Source: Cudoniella acicularis (Eukaryota > Ascomycota > Leotiomycetes > Helotiales > Helotiaceae). Taken from it: a DNA stretch of 53,848 bases. Position numbers and translations under genes: made by a program. The stretch spans positions 1 through 53,848 of the forward strand of contig JAAMPI010000187.1 in assembly GCA_013054445.1 (NCBI GenBank), given 5' to 3'. The notes under the pieces are model-generated. The model was not told where the DNA came from. It saw nothing but the letters and a program-made list of their open reading frames with translations, and made no database searches. This document shows positions 23,047 through 32,728 of the stretch, piece after piece. How positions within the stretch are numbered: the first letter of the stretch is position 1; every line of letters begins with the position of its first letter.

Positions 23047-24084
23047 ATGCTTTCCCCTAGGGGATCTTGCGCATTATGCATTATTTTATTTCTTACTTCT
23101 CCAGCGCTGGGTGACACCCAGAGCATATGGAATGGCACCGCATTTCCAAATCTCGCCGGCTGCGCACAAGGCTGCATCTATACGCAATCTATCAATACGC
23201 CCAGGGTCCCGAACTGCGACGTGCTAGGATTGAAAATGGGATGTTCGGTCGCCTACTGCAGCATGGCGCAAAACTCCTGCTATTGCCAACCTTCCCGTCA
23301 AGCAAACGCTACAAATTATATCTCCAGCTGTGTAAATAGCGCTTGTTTGGGGGACCAGGCCAATATCGATGTCGCTATCAATATTTACGCGAATTACTGT
23401 CTCACTCATGGAGGAACTTTAACGGCCCCAGCAAGCATCGTGGCTTCGACAACTTCTTCCTTGCAAGGTGAGTCATTGAGGCGCGGGATGGGATGGGATT
23501 GACGGTAAATTTACTAACGTGCATCTTTCGCAGCCAGCTCGACTTCAACCCAAACCTCACCAGAAACTACCTCAGCTCCACCAGCAACTACGGCCCCGGT
23601 CCCAACATCCAAAAGTCAAGAAGATTCTCTTCCGATAATCGTCGGGTCGGCTGTTGGAGGGGCGCTGTTTCTCGCGCTTTGCGTGCTTGGGGGTTACATT
23701 CTATGGCGCAAAAAGCACCCAAAGCCCTTGCCCGCAGAGAAGATGCATTTTTTACCAGATCGACCGTCGTCAGCGGGTCTAGATCGTCCCGAATCACCAC
23801 CAGCACGTGTCGGCGAGCGCGACGTTCAAGATTGGAAGAAGAAGGTGGCCGGATTCGCTGAGGAGACTGGTATTCTTGGAGATCGTGAACAACAAGCAGG
23901 GGGTCGGGTCTCGCTGAGTGAGGTAACCGCGGTTAACTCGCAATCACGAGGCGAAGGGGAAGAGGAGAGCGTTGTGCCAGGATTGCCTTACTTCCCTAAA
24001 AGGATGGCAAGTACTGCCGCTTCTGAGAGTGTGCTTTCTGGGGGTAGCAATCCGTTACATCCAGGGGCTGGACAGATTGATTAG
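23047..24084 (+). CDS. Secreted-type Cys-rich single-pass membrane protein
   Basis: Two exons, 23047-23467 and 23534-24084, give 323 residues; the intron has a CTAAC branch point. The N-terminus is a signal peptide (CALCIILFLTSPALG) followed by a domain with ten cysteines (GCAQGC, NCDVLG, MGCSVAYC, NSCYCQP, SSC, SACLG, ANYC). A Thr/Ser/Pro-rich stalk follows, then a membrane helix (IIVGSAVGGALFLALCVLGGYILW) with a basic stop-transfer WRKKHPK and a cytoplasmic tail of about 130 residues. The Cys spacing resembles CFEM-like surface domains, but with ten rather than eight cysteines I do not call it CFEM. It would sit in the plasma membrane with the Cys domain outside, as a sensor, wall-linked protein or adhesin. 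It converges on the NLR gene. Confidence 0.8.
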
Positions 24085-24236
24085 AGGAAGAGAGGGAAAT
24101 TCCGAAAGAGTGTGAATATCTCGTTCGCGTGTTTTTTTTTAGGGGGAGCGGGGGATTGGGAACTGAACGGCGCTTTTAGGGGACTTGGGTACCTAGTAGC
24201 TAATACCTATACAAGCTTGATTTTACCATACGTTCC

Positions 24237-25883
24237 CTACTTTGCCTTGTCGAGCTGTTTCAGCCAGTAATCCACCCAGCTGGCTGATGTCTTGTTTCCA
24301 AACATTTCATACTTTTTCTTGAGAATACGCAATTCATTTTTGGTGCGGGAGCACTCGCCCCTCAGAGTTTCCACAGCAGCTGCTGCACCTGGTTGCTTCA
24401 TCTCCACGAGAACCCTCCTAGCGCTCAGAACCGCTTTGTCGAGCCGTACCCGTTGCGACAAGACCTCGTCCGGCGGCCCTCGAGTAGCAGCAGCTGCGCC
24501 TTGGTGATACATTTCTCAGCCAGTTTAACTTGGCCCAACTTGTTCGAGAGCGAGAGTTTGGGCTTGTGAGATAACTCACGGTAGCAGTCTGCCAGATAAA
24601 TGTTGGCCTTGATAATGCCAGTGTTGTACACTGGACTTGAGCTGCGGGCCGCATTCATGGCATCCGTGTACTTTGCAATTGCCGTGTCCAAGCGCTGGTA
24701 CTCCTTGCAATGGTACTTCTTGAAGAGATTGTACTGTTGGTATCCCTCTTTGAGCAGCGTGAGATTCGCCATGCGATGTAGATCGGACGGAGCGCTGTCC
24801 AACATTTGGAGCACGGAAGAACTGTCTTTGTCCTCAAGCTCCTCGTAGCTAAGTGATACCCAGAGATAGACAAGTAACACCCAAAGAAATGTCGCATTGG
24901 CTTTTTCTTGAATTTTGCCTCGGACCTGGATTCGAAGCGCCGTATTGTGCTTCAGCCACTCGAGATCTGATAGCTTGGAGTCGATGTATATGTCGACAGC
25001 CCGCGAGATGGTCTGGGGATTCAGCTCGATTTGGAATCGTCCCGGACGGTCATTCAATCTGAGCTTGCTTCTGATTAAAATCTTGTCACGGCTGGACACG
25101 AGCCATCGCACGTTTTTCAGTCGGGATGCAATATGAAGAATTTGGCCCAAGAGCTGTTCTAGTCCCGCCTCGTTGCACTCATCGAGGGCATCAACAATGA
25201 GATAGACCTTCGTGTCGATGTCATTTAGCATAGTCTCTAGGATATTTGACAGCTTGAAGATGGCATTAACATCTTCGGGGGGCTCCTTCCAGTGCTTCAT
25301 CAGGTCTTCTCGCTGTTCAGTGAGGAGGTAGATGAGTCCTCGCAGCACCGCCGTGGCCTTGTTGATTCTCTCGTCGTGGCGCTGGCAGAAGAAATAGGTC
25401 ACGACGACCGCCTGGTCACCGGATTCCTCTGATTGTTTCTTCTGGGTGAGCATGTCGTTGATAATGCCGGTAAGTAGCATCGTCTTGCCCTTGCCAGCGT
25501 CGCCCTTGATCCAGAGAAGCCGGCTGTCCTGGTTGTTGCGCCATTCGTTGAAAGAGAGGTGATCAAATATCCAGTTACATAAGGCCTGGTTATGGGGACC
25601 CTTATCATCCTCGATGCGCGCCTTGTCGTCGCGTGGATTTGTCCTTGACAGGTTTCCTATAGCTAGATGGCGATCCGATGCATTGAGAGAAGCTGGGAAG
25701 CATATTGGTCAGCACGCGGTTGACCTACTAAGAGAGTTGCGTTCGGATTGTTTTATCGTGCTCACCAATGTGAATATTTTCGGCAGTGTATGTAGTGCCA
25801 TTGCCGTTGATCAAATTTACTCTGCCATCGCCAGTGTTGTTCACTTGGTCCCTGTAGGTTTGCTTCGCTTTCAGCCCTTCCAT
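24237..25883 (-). CDS. NLR-type NACHT ATPase with N-terminal sigma amyloid motif
   Basis: Exon 1 (25883-25766) starts MEGLKAKQ and encodes a motif YRDQVNNTGDG...NGNGTTY at about residues 10-35. This resembles the sigma (Ses_B) amyloid motif of fungal NLR signalling. A 73-nt intron (25693-25765) follows. Exon 2 starts with the usual linker (PRDDKARIE), then SRLLWIKGDAGKGKTML (Walker A), VYLIVDALDEC (Walker B) and VRWLVSSRD (sensor 1), the NACHT hallmarks. After the ATPase comes a short helical region like TPRs (YNTGIIKANIYLADCYREL) instead of long WD40 or ankyrin repeats. As read, exon 2 stops at 24425. Coding-like sequence continues in another frame to 24237 (VRLDKAVLSARRVLVEMK). Either a frameshift near 24470 or a 47-nt intron (24418-24464, giving 508 residues) would join them. 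Its role is inferred: ligand sensing, oligomerisation and templating of partner effectors next door. Confidence 0.85.
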
Positions 25884-26199
25884 GACTCTAGTGTTCGAGA
25901 AGTTATATACTAGGTATCCCTCGTGATTGCTTAGCCTGTAAGGTTATGATATCCCTCAAAAAGGGGGGAATGGACATCGGTAGGGGAATTGGATGCGACA
26001 ACGACGATCAGGCCGAGTAGTTTCGATTTTTCACCTCTAGATCCAGTCTGGCAAAGAGATAAACCATCAATGCAATAGTATGCATGGCTATCATAATGTG
26101 GCTGCTGAACACCTCACCTGGACACCGATTCGGGGGCTGGCGATTCGCTGGGCGTGAAGCCTCACTTCCCTTTGGAAATGCACACACACTCTCTCCGCA

Positions 26200-26992
26200 G
26201 GCCTTTCATCTCTCAAGAGCACGGCTGAGCTGAGCAGCACTCTGGACGATGCTAACGACCTCCCATCGCTCGTCTTCCGCAGCGCGGGAAAATTGGGCTG
26301 GCTTCGTCCAGCAGATCCTCGAGAAAGCCCAAGGGCAGCTGAAGGCAGGCACACTGGTGTCACGACCTGAGGTCATGTGATGAGTCACGGGATCCCATAC
26401 TACCACTACCTATATAGCTATATAGTTTTTCTATGTCAGAGCTTTGTGCTCAACTTACTTCTTGAATACAAGATAACATTCTACTGAGATCTGCTTGACA
26501 CTTCTAAGACGAGTAAGCCAACGCCCACGTGATATCGATATACCACGTGACCATAGAACGTTACATCTGGACACAGACGAGGATGATCTCCTCGACACAC
26601 TGAAAACCAGCAAGAAAGCTTCTAAGCGTCTGGAGAGCATCTTCAAAGATGTCGCGCCCGCGGGGGAGACACCGAGGCTGGGTCGGTATCAAGCCGCTGT
26701 GCGAGGGCAGGGCAAGGACAGGGTCGAGGTCGTGCTGTTGGAGCTTTTGAAGGGCGCAAATGAATTAGTTGAGGATGAGCTCGTCGAGGCTACGGCTGAG
26801 CAGGCGAAGGCGTTGTGTGATGTTGTGGAGGATTTAGAAGTCATGGAGCCGTCTGCGCCTGAGGATGGGAAAGCTAGGTTCTTCTATTCTGGGTCGGGCG
26901 ATCAGACCAATAATACGAGCACTGGGACGCAGAATATCAACAAAGGTTGTGGGAACCAAAATATGGCAAAGACTATCAGAATTGGGAAGTGA
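26200..26992 (+). pseudogene. SesA-type sigma effector gene split by a solo LTR
   Basis: The right part (26566-26992) encodes a helical domain homologous to the intact neighbour at 27115-27726 and ends in GDQTNNTSTGTQNINKG, the sigma motif, then stop. The left part, before 26357, carries the preceding helix (WAGFVQQILEKAQGQLKAG) and further left NDLPS..FRSA in a shifted frame. A 208-bp element sits exactly between them. No ATG in the right part could replace the lost start: the frame running out of the LTR lacks ATG before the domain. An additional single-base frame change lies near 26280. The gene is therefore dead or makes at most a fragment. It lies between, and is divergent from, the NLR gene. 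Confidence 0.82.
26358..26565. mobile_element. Solo LTR, 208 bp
   Basis: Begins TGTCACGACCTGAGG and ends GAACGTTACA, TG...CA ends as in Ty3-type fungal LTRs. It is flanked by ACTGG on the left (26353-26357) and TCTGG on the right (26566-26570), a 5-bp duplication with four matches. There are CACGTG boxes and a TATATAG stretch inside. No internal retrotransposon sequence is next to it, so it is a recombined solo LTR. It interrupts a SesA-type gene; orientation is not determined. Confidence 0.8.
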
Positions 26993-27114
26993 GGGCAGTC
27001 ACGAGTCATAAGTTGTATTGAAAAAATATATCAGGTGCAAAGGGTAGTTGTCCGCCAACTCTGTAGTCCCAATATCTGCTGGGGGTAGAGAAACAGCTAC
27101 TTGCACCTGTTTGT

Positions 27115-27726
27115 TCAACCAAAACTGATGGAGTGTGCAATATACTGCTGTCCTTTCCCCTTATTAATATTCTGCGTCCCACTCCCCGTATTGTTGATCT
27201 GGTCGCCCGTCCCATGATACGTAAAAGCAGGACCATAACTATCGGGCACCGAGGGCGGCACTTTCTCCAACGACCTCACAGCCTTCACAAGCTCATCAAC
27301 CTTACCACCCCCAGCAGCTTTGACAGCCTGGTTCGCCGCCAGCAACTGCACATCCTCCAACATACCCTTCATTAGCTCCTCAACCTTGCTCTCCTTGCCT
27401 AGCCTGCGCACAGCCAGGCGATAGCGCTCGACGCGCGACGCGTCCGGTTGGGCGACCACATCTTGGAGAATATTTCGAAGGCGCTCAGCTCTGTCCCTAC
27501 AACTCTCGACCGTGGGCTTGATCGCCTCGTAGGTATCTCTATCTCCGTCTCCTTCACACTTCTGGAGACTCTCGAGGGTATCCCGCACAAGGGGGAGCCG
27601 CTGCACCACCTCGCGAAAAGCTTGGGGAAGCTTGCTGCTGTTCTCGATGGCGTCGTAGAGCTTTGAGGCTCCGTCAATGATGCCGATGATGGCTGAAATC
27701 AACCCGATGACCTCGATTCCTGACAT
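27115..27726 (-). CDS. SesA-domain protein with C-terminal sigma amyloid motif
   Basis: One exon, 203 residues, ATG in good context. The N-terminus (GIEVIGLISAIIGIIDGASKLYDAI) starts a helical bundle typical of the SesA/HeLo-like family found at the front of fungal NACHT proteins and in stand-alone cell-death effectors. The C-terminal 30 residues read GDQINNTGSGTQNINKGKGQ plus a short hydrophobic end. The NNTG and N..KG.G pattern matches the motif in the NLR encoded 1.2 kb away and in the broken paralogue. In known fungal systems an activated NLR folds its N-terminal motif into amyloid and templates the same motif in the effector, whose helical domain then attacks membranes or triggers death. 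Here that role is inferred. SesA itself is less well characterised than HeLo. Confidence 0.85.
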   Translation of the reverse strand: MSGIEVIGLISAIIGIIDGASKLYDAIENSSKLPQAFREVVQRLPLVRDTLESLQKCEGDGDRDTYEAIKPTVESCRDRAERLRNILQDVVAQPDASRVERYRLAVRRLGKESKVEELMKGMLEDVQLLAANQAVKAAGGGKVDELVKAVRSLEKVPPSVPDSYGPAFTYHGTGDQINNTGSGTQNINKGKGQQYIAHSISFG

Positions 27727-27982
27727 TATTGGGGGTATAGTTAGGCGAGTTGAGAAATGTTAAGGGAAAGAGGAGAGAGGATTTTTACTCCTGTACAGCT
27801 ACTATGTGGGAGCACAACGCTCTGCGATTGGACCTCTCCATGGACCTAGCCCAAACTGAAAAAGCAAAGAACCCTTGGACCCTCGACCTTCTGCTCTTCC
27901 GCTCTTTCTTTGTTCATACAACTCTGCCCTTTTTGTCCACCTAACCTCTTAACCAAAATGTCACGACCCTCTCCTGACCTCA

Positions 27983-28591
27983 GTGGATTTGCTCGCAGAT
28001 CTGCCTCCCCTTTTCGATCTCCTAGACCGGCGCCCGTCAACCCCACCACCCTCAACCCTTTTTGCTGCACTTGGCCTGCACCCCACAACGGCGACTCCCG
28101 AGGCCATTCGCTGGGTACGATTATTTGGGCATGAGGCAATAAGGCAGGAATTACGATATCGAGGTAGTCAAGTGAGGGTGTGCGAGGCGTCATAAGGCAT
28201 CCTTGCCCTTTTAATAAGCGAACTACTACCCCTCCTTACCTTTAATTATATAACTATAATTAATTATTTAATATAACATCTTTAGAATTACTATAAGTAA
28301 TCTCCCTTAATTTAAGAAATGTGATTCTTTATATGTTTTTAAAATTAGAAATATACCTAAATTAGTTATGTTATAATTTGTACTTATAGATAATTCTAAA
28401 TATTTTCTAAGTAATTTTCTTAGCACGATAAACCAGCGTTAGTGAATTTGAATATGTTTTGGCTGATACCTTGTTGCCTCATGCCCAAATAATCGTACCC
28501 CATTCGCCCTGCCTACCTGCGCGCGATGCGCCACCGAAACCCAAACGCGATCCGGCGCTACCCCGCCTCTGCTAGTCGGTTCTCAACCTAG
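27983..28591 (+). pseudogene. Small J-domain-like gene interrupted by a MITE
   Basis: Left of the element the frame reads LPPLFDLLDRR, a Pro/Ser linker, then FAALGLHPTTATPEAIR, which resembles helix I-II of a DnaJ domain. Right of the element, in the frame restored by removing the insert and one target-site copy, it continues PAYLRAMRHRNPNAIRRYP and stops at 28589. The HPD tripeptide is not present; HRN stands near its place, so any J-domain is degenerate. The start is unclear: ATG 27959 (MSRPSPDLSG) is in another frame, so a short intron or a frame change is needed. The homology is from pattern only. Confidence 0.45.
28112..28500. mobile_element. MITE with 27-bp perfect terminal inverted repeats
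   Basis: The 27 bases from 28113 (GGGTACGATTATTTGGGCAT...) are repeated without mismatch as an inverted copy at 28474-28500. The interior is about 330 bp and AT-rich without an ORF. The octamer CCATTCGC stands at 28104-28111 and again at 28500-28507, an 8-bp target duplication as made by hAT transposases (7 bp if the terminal C belongs to the element). No transposase is encoded, so this is a non-autonomous element. Confidence 0.85.
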
Positions 28592-29005
28592 CTCTAAATA
28601 AATCAAGCTCGCGACTCCTTAAGTGCTCTAAGACAGCTTTAAAATGCCCGAGATCAGTAGGAGCCAAGGCGCTAGGAAAGATAGAACCCTTCTCTTAAAG
28701 TTAGAGACCCTTGTGTTTTTATAATGCTTTTACCTTAGCCTCTATCTAATATAGTCCTGTGATGTGGTTCGCTTATCTTCTAGGTGGCGTCCATCACGTA
28801 GCTTGGATGGCTGCCGGATCCCGGAATGATGTCGGTAGCAAACCTCCGACATCTAGGATCATGGTTCTGGGCTCTGGATACGTGGCACAGGATGTCGGAT
28901 GATGCTATTAATTATTATTATTATTAGGCCTTGGAACCGGCCCCTTATCAGAAGCCAGATAGCTAATAAAAAGGGGGCTCCCCGGAGCACCTCATACAAT
29001 CCAAC
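28592..29005. other. Intergenic stretch
   Basis: No gene supported. An ATTATTATTATTATT run lies at 28910-28926. The right end is the 3' region of the LITAF gene on the minus strand. Confidence 0.5.
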
Positions 29006-29417
29006 TCACGTCGCATACCCAACCACTTCCGTGCCCCCTTCATACTTCACAGGCCCATGTGTAGAAGGCTGCATCTGGGGATGATATTTCGCCAACAACC
29101 TATTACAATGGTAACACTTATGCTCAATCCACTTCCTCCTCACAGTTGCGACCCTAAAAAACCCCAAACATACTGCCTTTGTCACATCGCCACTATATAA
29201 TTATATATATTATAAAACTAACGTTTGGCGTAGGGGTGGGGACGTACCAACTCATAGGGGTCTTCTCGGTTGTGACGATGGTAGGACCACGTTTGTGGCA
29301 GAAGGGACAGTCGACCGGTGCAGTGTAGAGCTTTAGGTCTTTGAGGGGGGTGGCGGGGAAGGCTTGGTCCGGGGGTGGTAAGGGGGTTGGTTGTTGTTGC
29401 ATTGGGATTGTTGCCAT
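29006..29417 (-). CDS. LITAF-domain zinc-ribbon protein
   Basis: Two exons, 29248-29417 and 29006-29192, joined by a 55-nt intron with a TATATAG acceptor; 118 residues, and the sum divides by three. A short Gln/Pro-rich start is followed by the first knuckle VDCPFCHKRGPTIVTTEK, a weakly hydrophobic middle (CGDVTKAVCLGFFRVATV) and the second knuckle HKCYHCNRLLAKY. Two CxxC pairs around a membrane-associating helix define the LITAF domain, which sits on the cytosolic face of endosome/lysosome or plasma membranes. The N-terminal Pro-rich part is usual. The exact exon boundary at the hydrophobic part is my choice, because it restores the helix. The start ATG is the first one in frame. Confidence 0.85.
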
Positions 29418-30118
29418 TTTGTGGAAAGCTTAGCTGAGGAGTTGAAATGGAGGGTATCTTGAGGAGATTAACCCAGCGACAATGGATGGGAAATAGCGAC
29501 AAGGTTGGGTTTAAGAATTCTTGGGGAAAGGCTAAGGATTCGGGCACTCTAATCGGGCGTATGCAGAGTTTGGGTTCGTCACTCCAATTGCGTGGAGATT
29601 TCCGGCCGTGGCTGCGTTGCTTTAGAGCATGTCTTGGATGATTCGACACACCCTACCTCAGTATGCAGTGAGTGACAGCATGCAGGTTATTACTGGACGT
29701 GCGAATAAACATGTTGAAACATATCTAACATATACGAGGCTGGAGGAAAAAGAAATATAGAGAGACGAGGTGTGATCAAAGCCACGGCCCTCGAAAGCTA
29801 GAGACTCTTACGTAACGGATTACAGCTAATCACAAGGAGCATTTACTCTTACTTATAAAACTCATAATCGGAGTACAAGCACTAGTGTGCTCTTACACGT
29901 GATGCGCGAAGGTAATATCACGTGCTTGATTTTCTACTAACAGAAGGAAAAAGCAAGATAATACTATTCCCCCTCTCCTCCCCTCCCCCCCAAGAATAAA
30001 TGTTAATTTCTCGTATTTTGAACCAGGGTTATAAACCAATCAATTGAGTCGAATATTCTAGATATTAGGCTTCTGTTGATTTGATTGGCCGAGAACCCTT
30101 GTAAAAATACTGGTAATT
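29418..30118. other. Intergenic stretch
   Basis: Upstream region of the LITAF gene. The palindromic-looking CACGTG occurs twice around 29897 and 29919. No gene seen. Confidence 0.45.
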
Positions 30119-30767
30119 AACGTCTGGGATCTGATATTGCGTTCTAGAAGACGCATCAGTCAGACCAGATTTCGAGAATTTCAGGGAAGAGATTCTCAAC
30201 AAATATTTGTCGCAGAGTCTGTATTATTTGATGACTACAGTGAAGGTTGGATCCAGGCTGCGCTCATATCGCCTCAGGCAAAAGGCGGGCTTTCCTCTGA
30301 GATTCAACCTGGCATGGTGAGTGAACCACCCAGCCATTGCTTTGACTGACAAAGCCTTTGCTATAGGTATTTAAGTCATTTTGGACGGAATCATGGGAGA
30401 CTAACAATGATACTGGCCATGAGGATCCTATGGATATCTCAAAATCTAGCGAGACTCCTAATGATACCAGCGATGGCGACGCCGACTCAATCGAAGTATC
30501 TACCGAGTATTCTTTTGAGTTCAGTAGGCCAGCCTACAGTTCAATTCGAAGATTGTAGTTATCCAAAGAGATAACAATGGTGACGCTATATGCGCGTAAG
30601 TAATCCGAGCTCGACTACCCGAAGTAGTGATTAATCATACCAGGCCGGTTTTTACATATGATATGCATGGTTTCAGTACAAAGGAGCGTTCCAAATCTCC
30701 TATCCGACCACGATTTCGACCTCAGGAATGGGGAGATGACATTTTTCGATTTACTGAAGTAGAGTAG
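30119..30767 (+). CDS. Hypothetical acidic protein, incomplete model
   Basis: Coding-like sequence runs from about 30137 (RSRRRISQTRFREFQGRDSQ), over a GT-AG intron (30316-30365), into an acidic Ser/Asp-rich part (DISKSSETPNDTSDGDADS). A change of frame near 30515-30530 is then needed to reach KIVVIQRDNNGDAIC, a second GTAAGT...CCAG intron and an end RPRFRPQEWGDDIFRF before a stop at 30765. No ATG in frame is found at the left side, so the first exon is missing or the gene is broken. The family is not recognised. Support is only the two fitting introns and the composition. Confidence 0.35.
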
Positions 30768-30988
30768 AAAGATGGAGATTCATGCCTGGAGCGACGGAAG
30801 AAGGACGGAGTTCAATCACACACAGTATAGGCATATAGTCAGTGGAAAGTGACTATAATCTCTCTCAATTCCAGTAATGTCAATCTTCCTAGCTTTGCTT
30901 GTTACCTACCCTAGTCCTCCTGGAAGTACCAAATCCAGTTACCATAGCTTCCCTTGGTTCCCTGCCTGCGTGGCTTTATAGTGTCGGA

Positions 30989-31921
30989 TTATGCGAGCTG
31001 AAGAGGATGTGCCTCCAAGTACTCTTCAAAAGTAGAGAGTCTACCTCGGGCGTTCTCAACAGCCCAAACAATCAACTTTTTAGAATCTGGGCCGAAGTAG
31101 CCGAACTCCTCTTGGTAGCTGAACGCTTCAGCAAAGATGTCAGGGATAAACGATAGGCTCTTCTTAAAGTCTTCAAGCGGGATCTGCTTGTAGACGATGG
31201 TCTTGCCTGTGGCCTTGGACATGATGGCGGTTACTTCCTCTAAGCTATATTGTGCCGTGGCGGCGCAGAACGTCTTGCCTTCGTACTTGTCGGGCTCGGC
31301 GAGGATGGCGCCAATGAACTTCCCTGTGTCCCCGACAGCGTCGATCAAGGGCAGTTTGGCCTTGGGAGAGTTGTGGCGGGTCATAACCCAGGTGCCATCG
31401 GAGCCCTGTCGTGGAGCCAAGAAGGTCTGGGACTGGAAATTCTCCATGAAGAATCCCGCCGAGTAGAATGCGCTCTTGATAGGAAGGCCTCGAATGTGCT
31501 GCTCAACCTTTGCCTTGGCGTCGAAGGGGGTGACCTTGGTGTACTTGCCGCCTGAGATCTCTTTGACTGGCGGCAGAGTGCTGAAGATGATGTACTCGGC
31601 ACCTTTCTCGACGGCGACGTCGGCAATTGTCCTGCCACTGTTGTACTCGACATCCAAGCCGTCGGGACCGAAGGAAGGTGTTGTCATGGCGAAGATGGTG
31701 TGCACGCCGGTCAAAGCTGTCTCGAGGGAGGCCCGGTTGAGCACGTCACCCTGGACGACTTCGACTTTCTCCTTGAGCTGCTTGGCCTTCTCTGAGTTGA
31801 CATCACGGGTGATGGCACGGATCTTGTACTCTTGGGAGAGCTCTGGGTCGTTCAGCACATAGTTGATGACTGAACCGCCTTGTTGGCCGGTAGCGCCAAA
31901 GACGGCAAGGATCTTGGGCAT
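30989..31921 (-). CDS. NmrA-like NAD(P)-binding protein
   Basis: A single exon of 310 residues. The N-terminus VFGATGQQGGSVINYVL holds the GxxGxxG dinucleotide loop (residues 9-15) of the atypical short-chain dehydrogenase/NmrA family; later parts (YIIFSTLPPVKEISGGKYTKV, F.AKAKVEQHIR, FYSAGFFMENF, TGKFIGAIL) fit the family throughout. The catalytic Tyr-x-x-x-Lys of classical short-chain dehydrogenases is lacking, so it is probably a redox sensor or regulator, as NmrA is for the GATA factor AreA, rather than an enzyme; some relatives are reductases. It lies on the same strand as, and downstream of, the Zn2Cys6 regulator gene, with 0.8 kb between them. Confidence 0.9.
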   Translation of the reverse strand: MPKILAVFGATGQQGGSVINYVLNDPELSQEYKIRAITRDVNSEKAKQLKEKVEVVQGDVLNRASLETALTGVHTIFAMTTPSFGPDGLDVEYNSGRTIADVAVEKGAEYIIFSTLPPVKEISGGKYTKVTPFDAKAKVEQHIRGLPIKSAFYSAGFFMENFQSQTFLAPRQGSDGTWVMTRHNSPKAKLPLIDAVGDTGKFIGAILAEPDKYEGKTFCAATAQYSLEEVTAIMSKATGKTIVYKQIPLEDFKKSLSFIPDIFAEAFSYQEEFGYFGPDSKKLIVWAVENARGRLSTFEEYLEAHPLQLA

Positions 31922-32728
31922 GTTTTTGGCTGTTTTGGGGTAAAAGTCTTGGGATGTTGATTTGTGAATCTTGGCGCTTTCCTAGGAAATACTTCAAGTT
32001 TGATGATAGTTCTTAAGGAAGCAGATATCCTCGATCTTATTATACCTATTTGAGCTGACAAATGCGAAATCCTCCTATGCCTTTCCGAGATTTCGGATCG
32101 GGATTCGGCAAAAACAACAGACCGCCGGGACGGCGGGATGGGAATGGGGGAGGACACGGAGTTCCGTGGCTTTTGGATGCTATCTTGGGCCAATAGTACA
32201 TTGACGAGGCTGAGCGCTTGGTTGCTGTAGCCACTTCGGTTTCGTGCTATTATTTTCTCGGCATTCAGTGATTTATTAAATTTACGTTATAGGAAGTCGC
32301 TATTGTATCTCTCCCTCTCTCCTTAAAAAGTTAGTCTCTATCCTTCTAACGAATTATAAAATAAATATAAGACACGAAATTTATCTATCTATTATTATTA
32401 ATATACTCTTTAATTTATAAACTGAACCTCTATTAACCATCACTTCTAGTTACTAGAGATTTATATATACTATTTTTTCATGGCTTAAGATTATTTTAGG
32501 ATTAGAAGGCTTGATTATTTAAGTTATAGATATTTTAGAATTACTTAAACTCTTTTTATTTAAGGTCTCAAGAGTCGAGTATTTCTCTTCTTATGTTATA
32601 TATAACCTTACTTTCTTCTCTGTCTATTACCAGCACTATACTAATTCTAGGGACTGCTATCTGCGGCAAGTCTACTTTGATATAAGAGATATTATAAATA
32701 TATCAAAAAGTATATATAGATATGAACA
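31922..32728. other. AT-rich intergenic stretch
   Basis: The part at 32270-32720 is very AT-rich with no open frames, as in RIP-degraded DNA. The part nearest 31921 is the promoter and leader of the NmrA-like gene. Confidence 0.5.

Noticed and set aside
26091..26406. Minus-strand frames over the left half of the split SesA gene
   Set aside because: They are shadows of the plus-strand helical domain; the plus frame aligns with the intact paralogue.
29218..29649. 143-residue minus-strand frame over the LITAF gene
   Set aside because: Different frame from the CxxC knuckles and without a sensible end; a shadow of the LITAF first exon and its leader.
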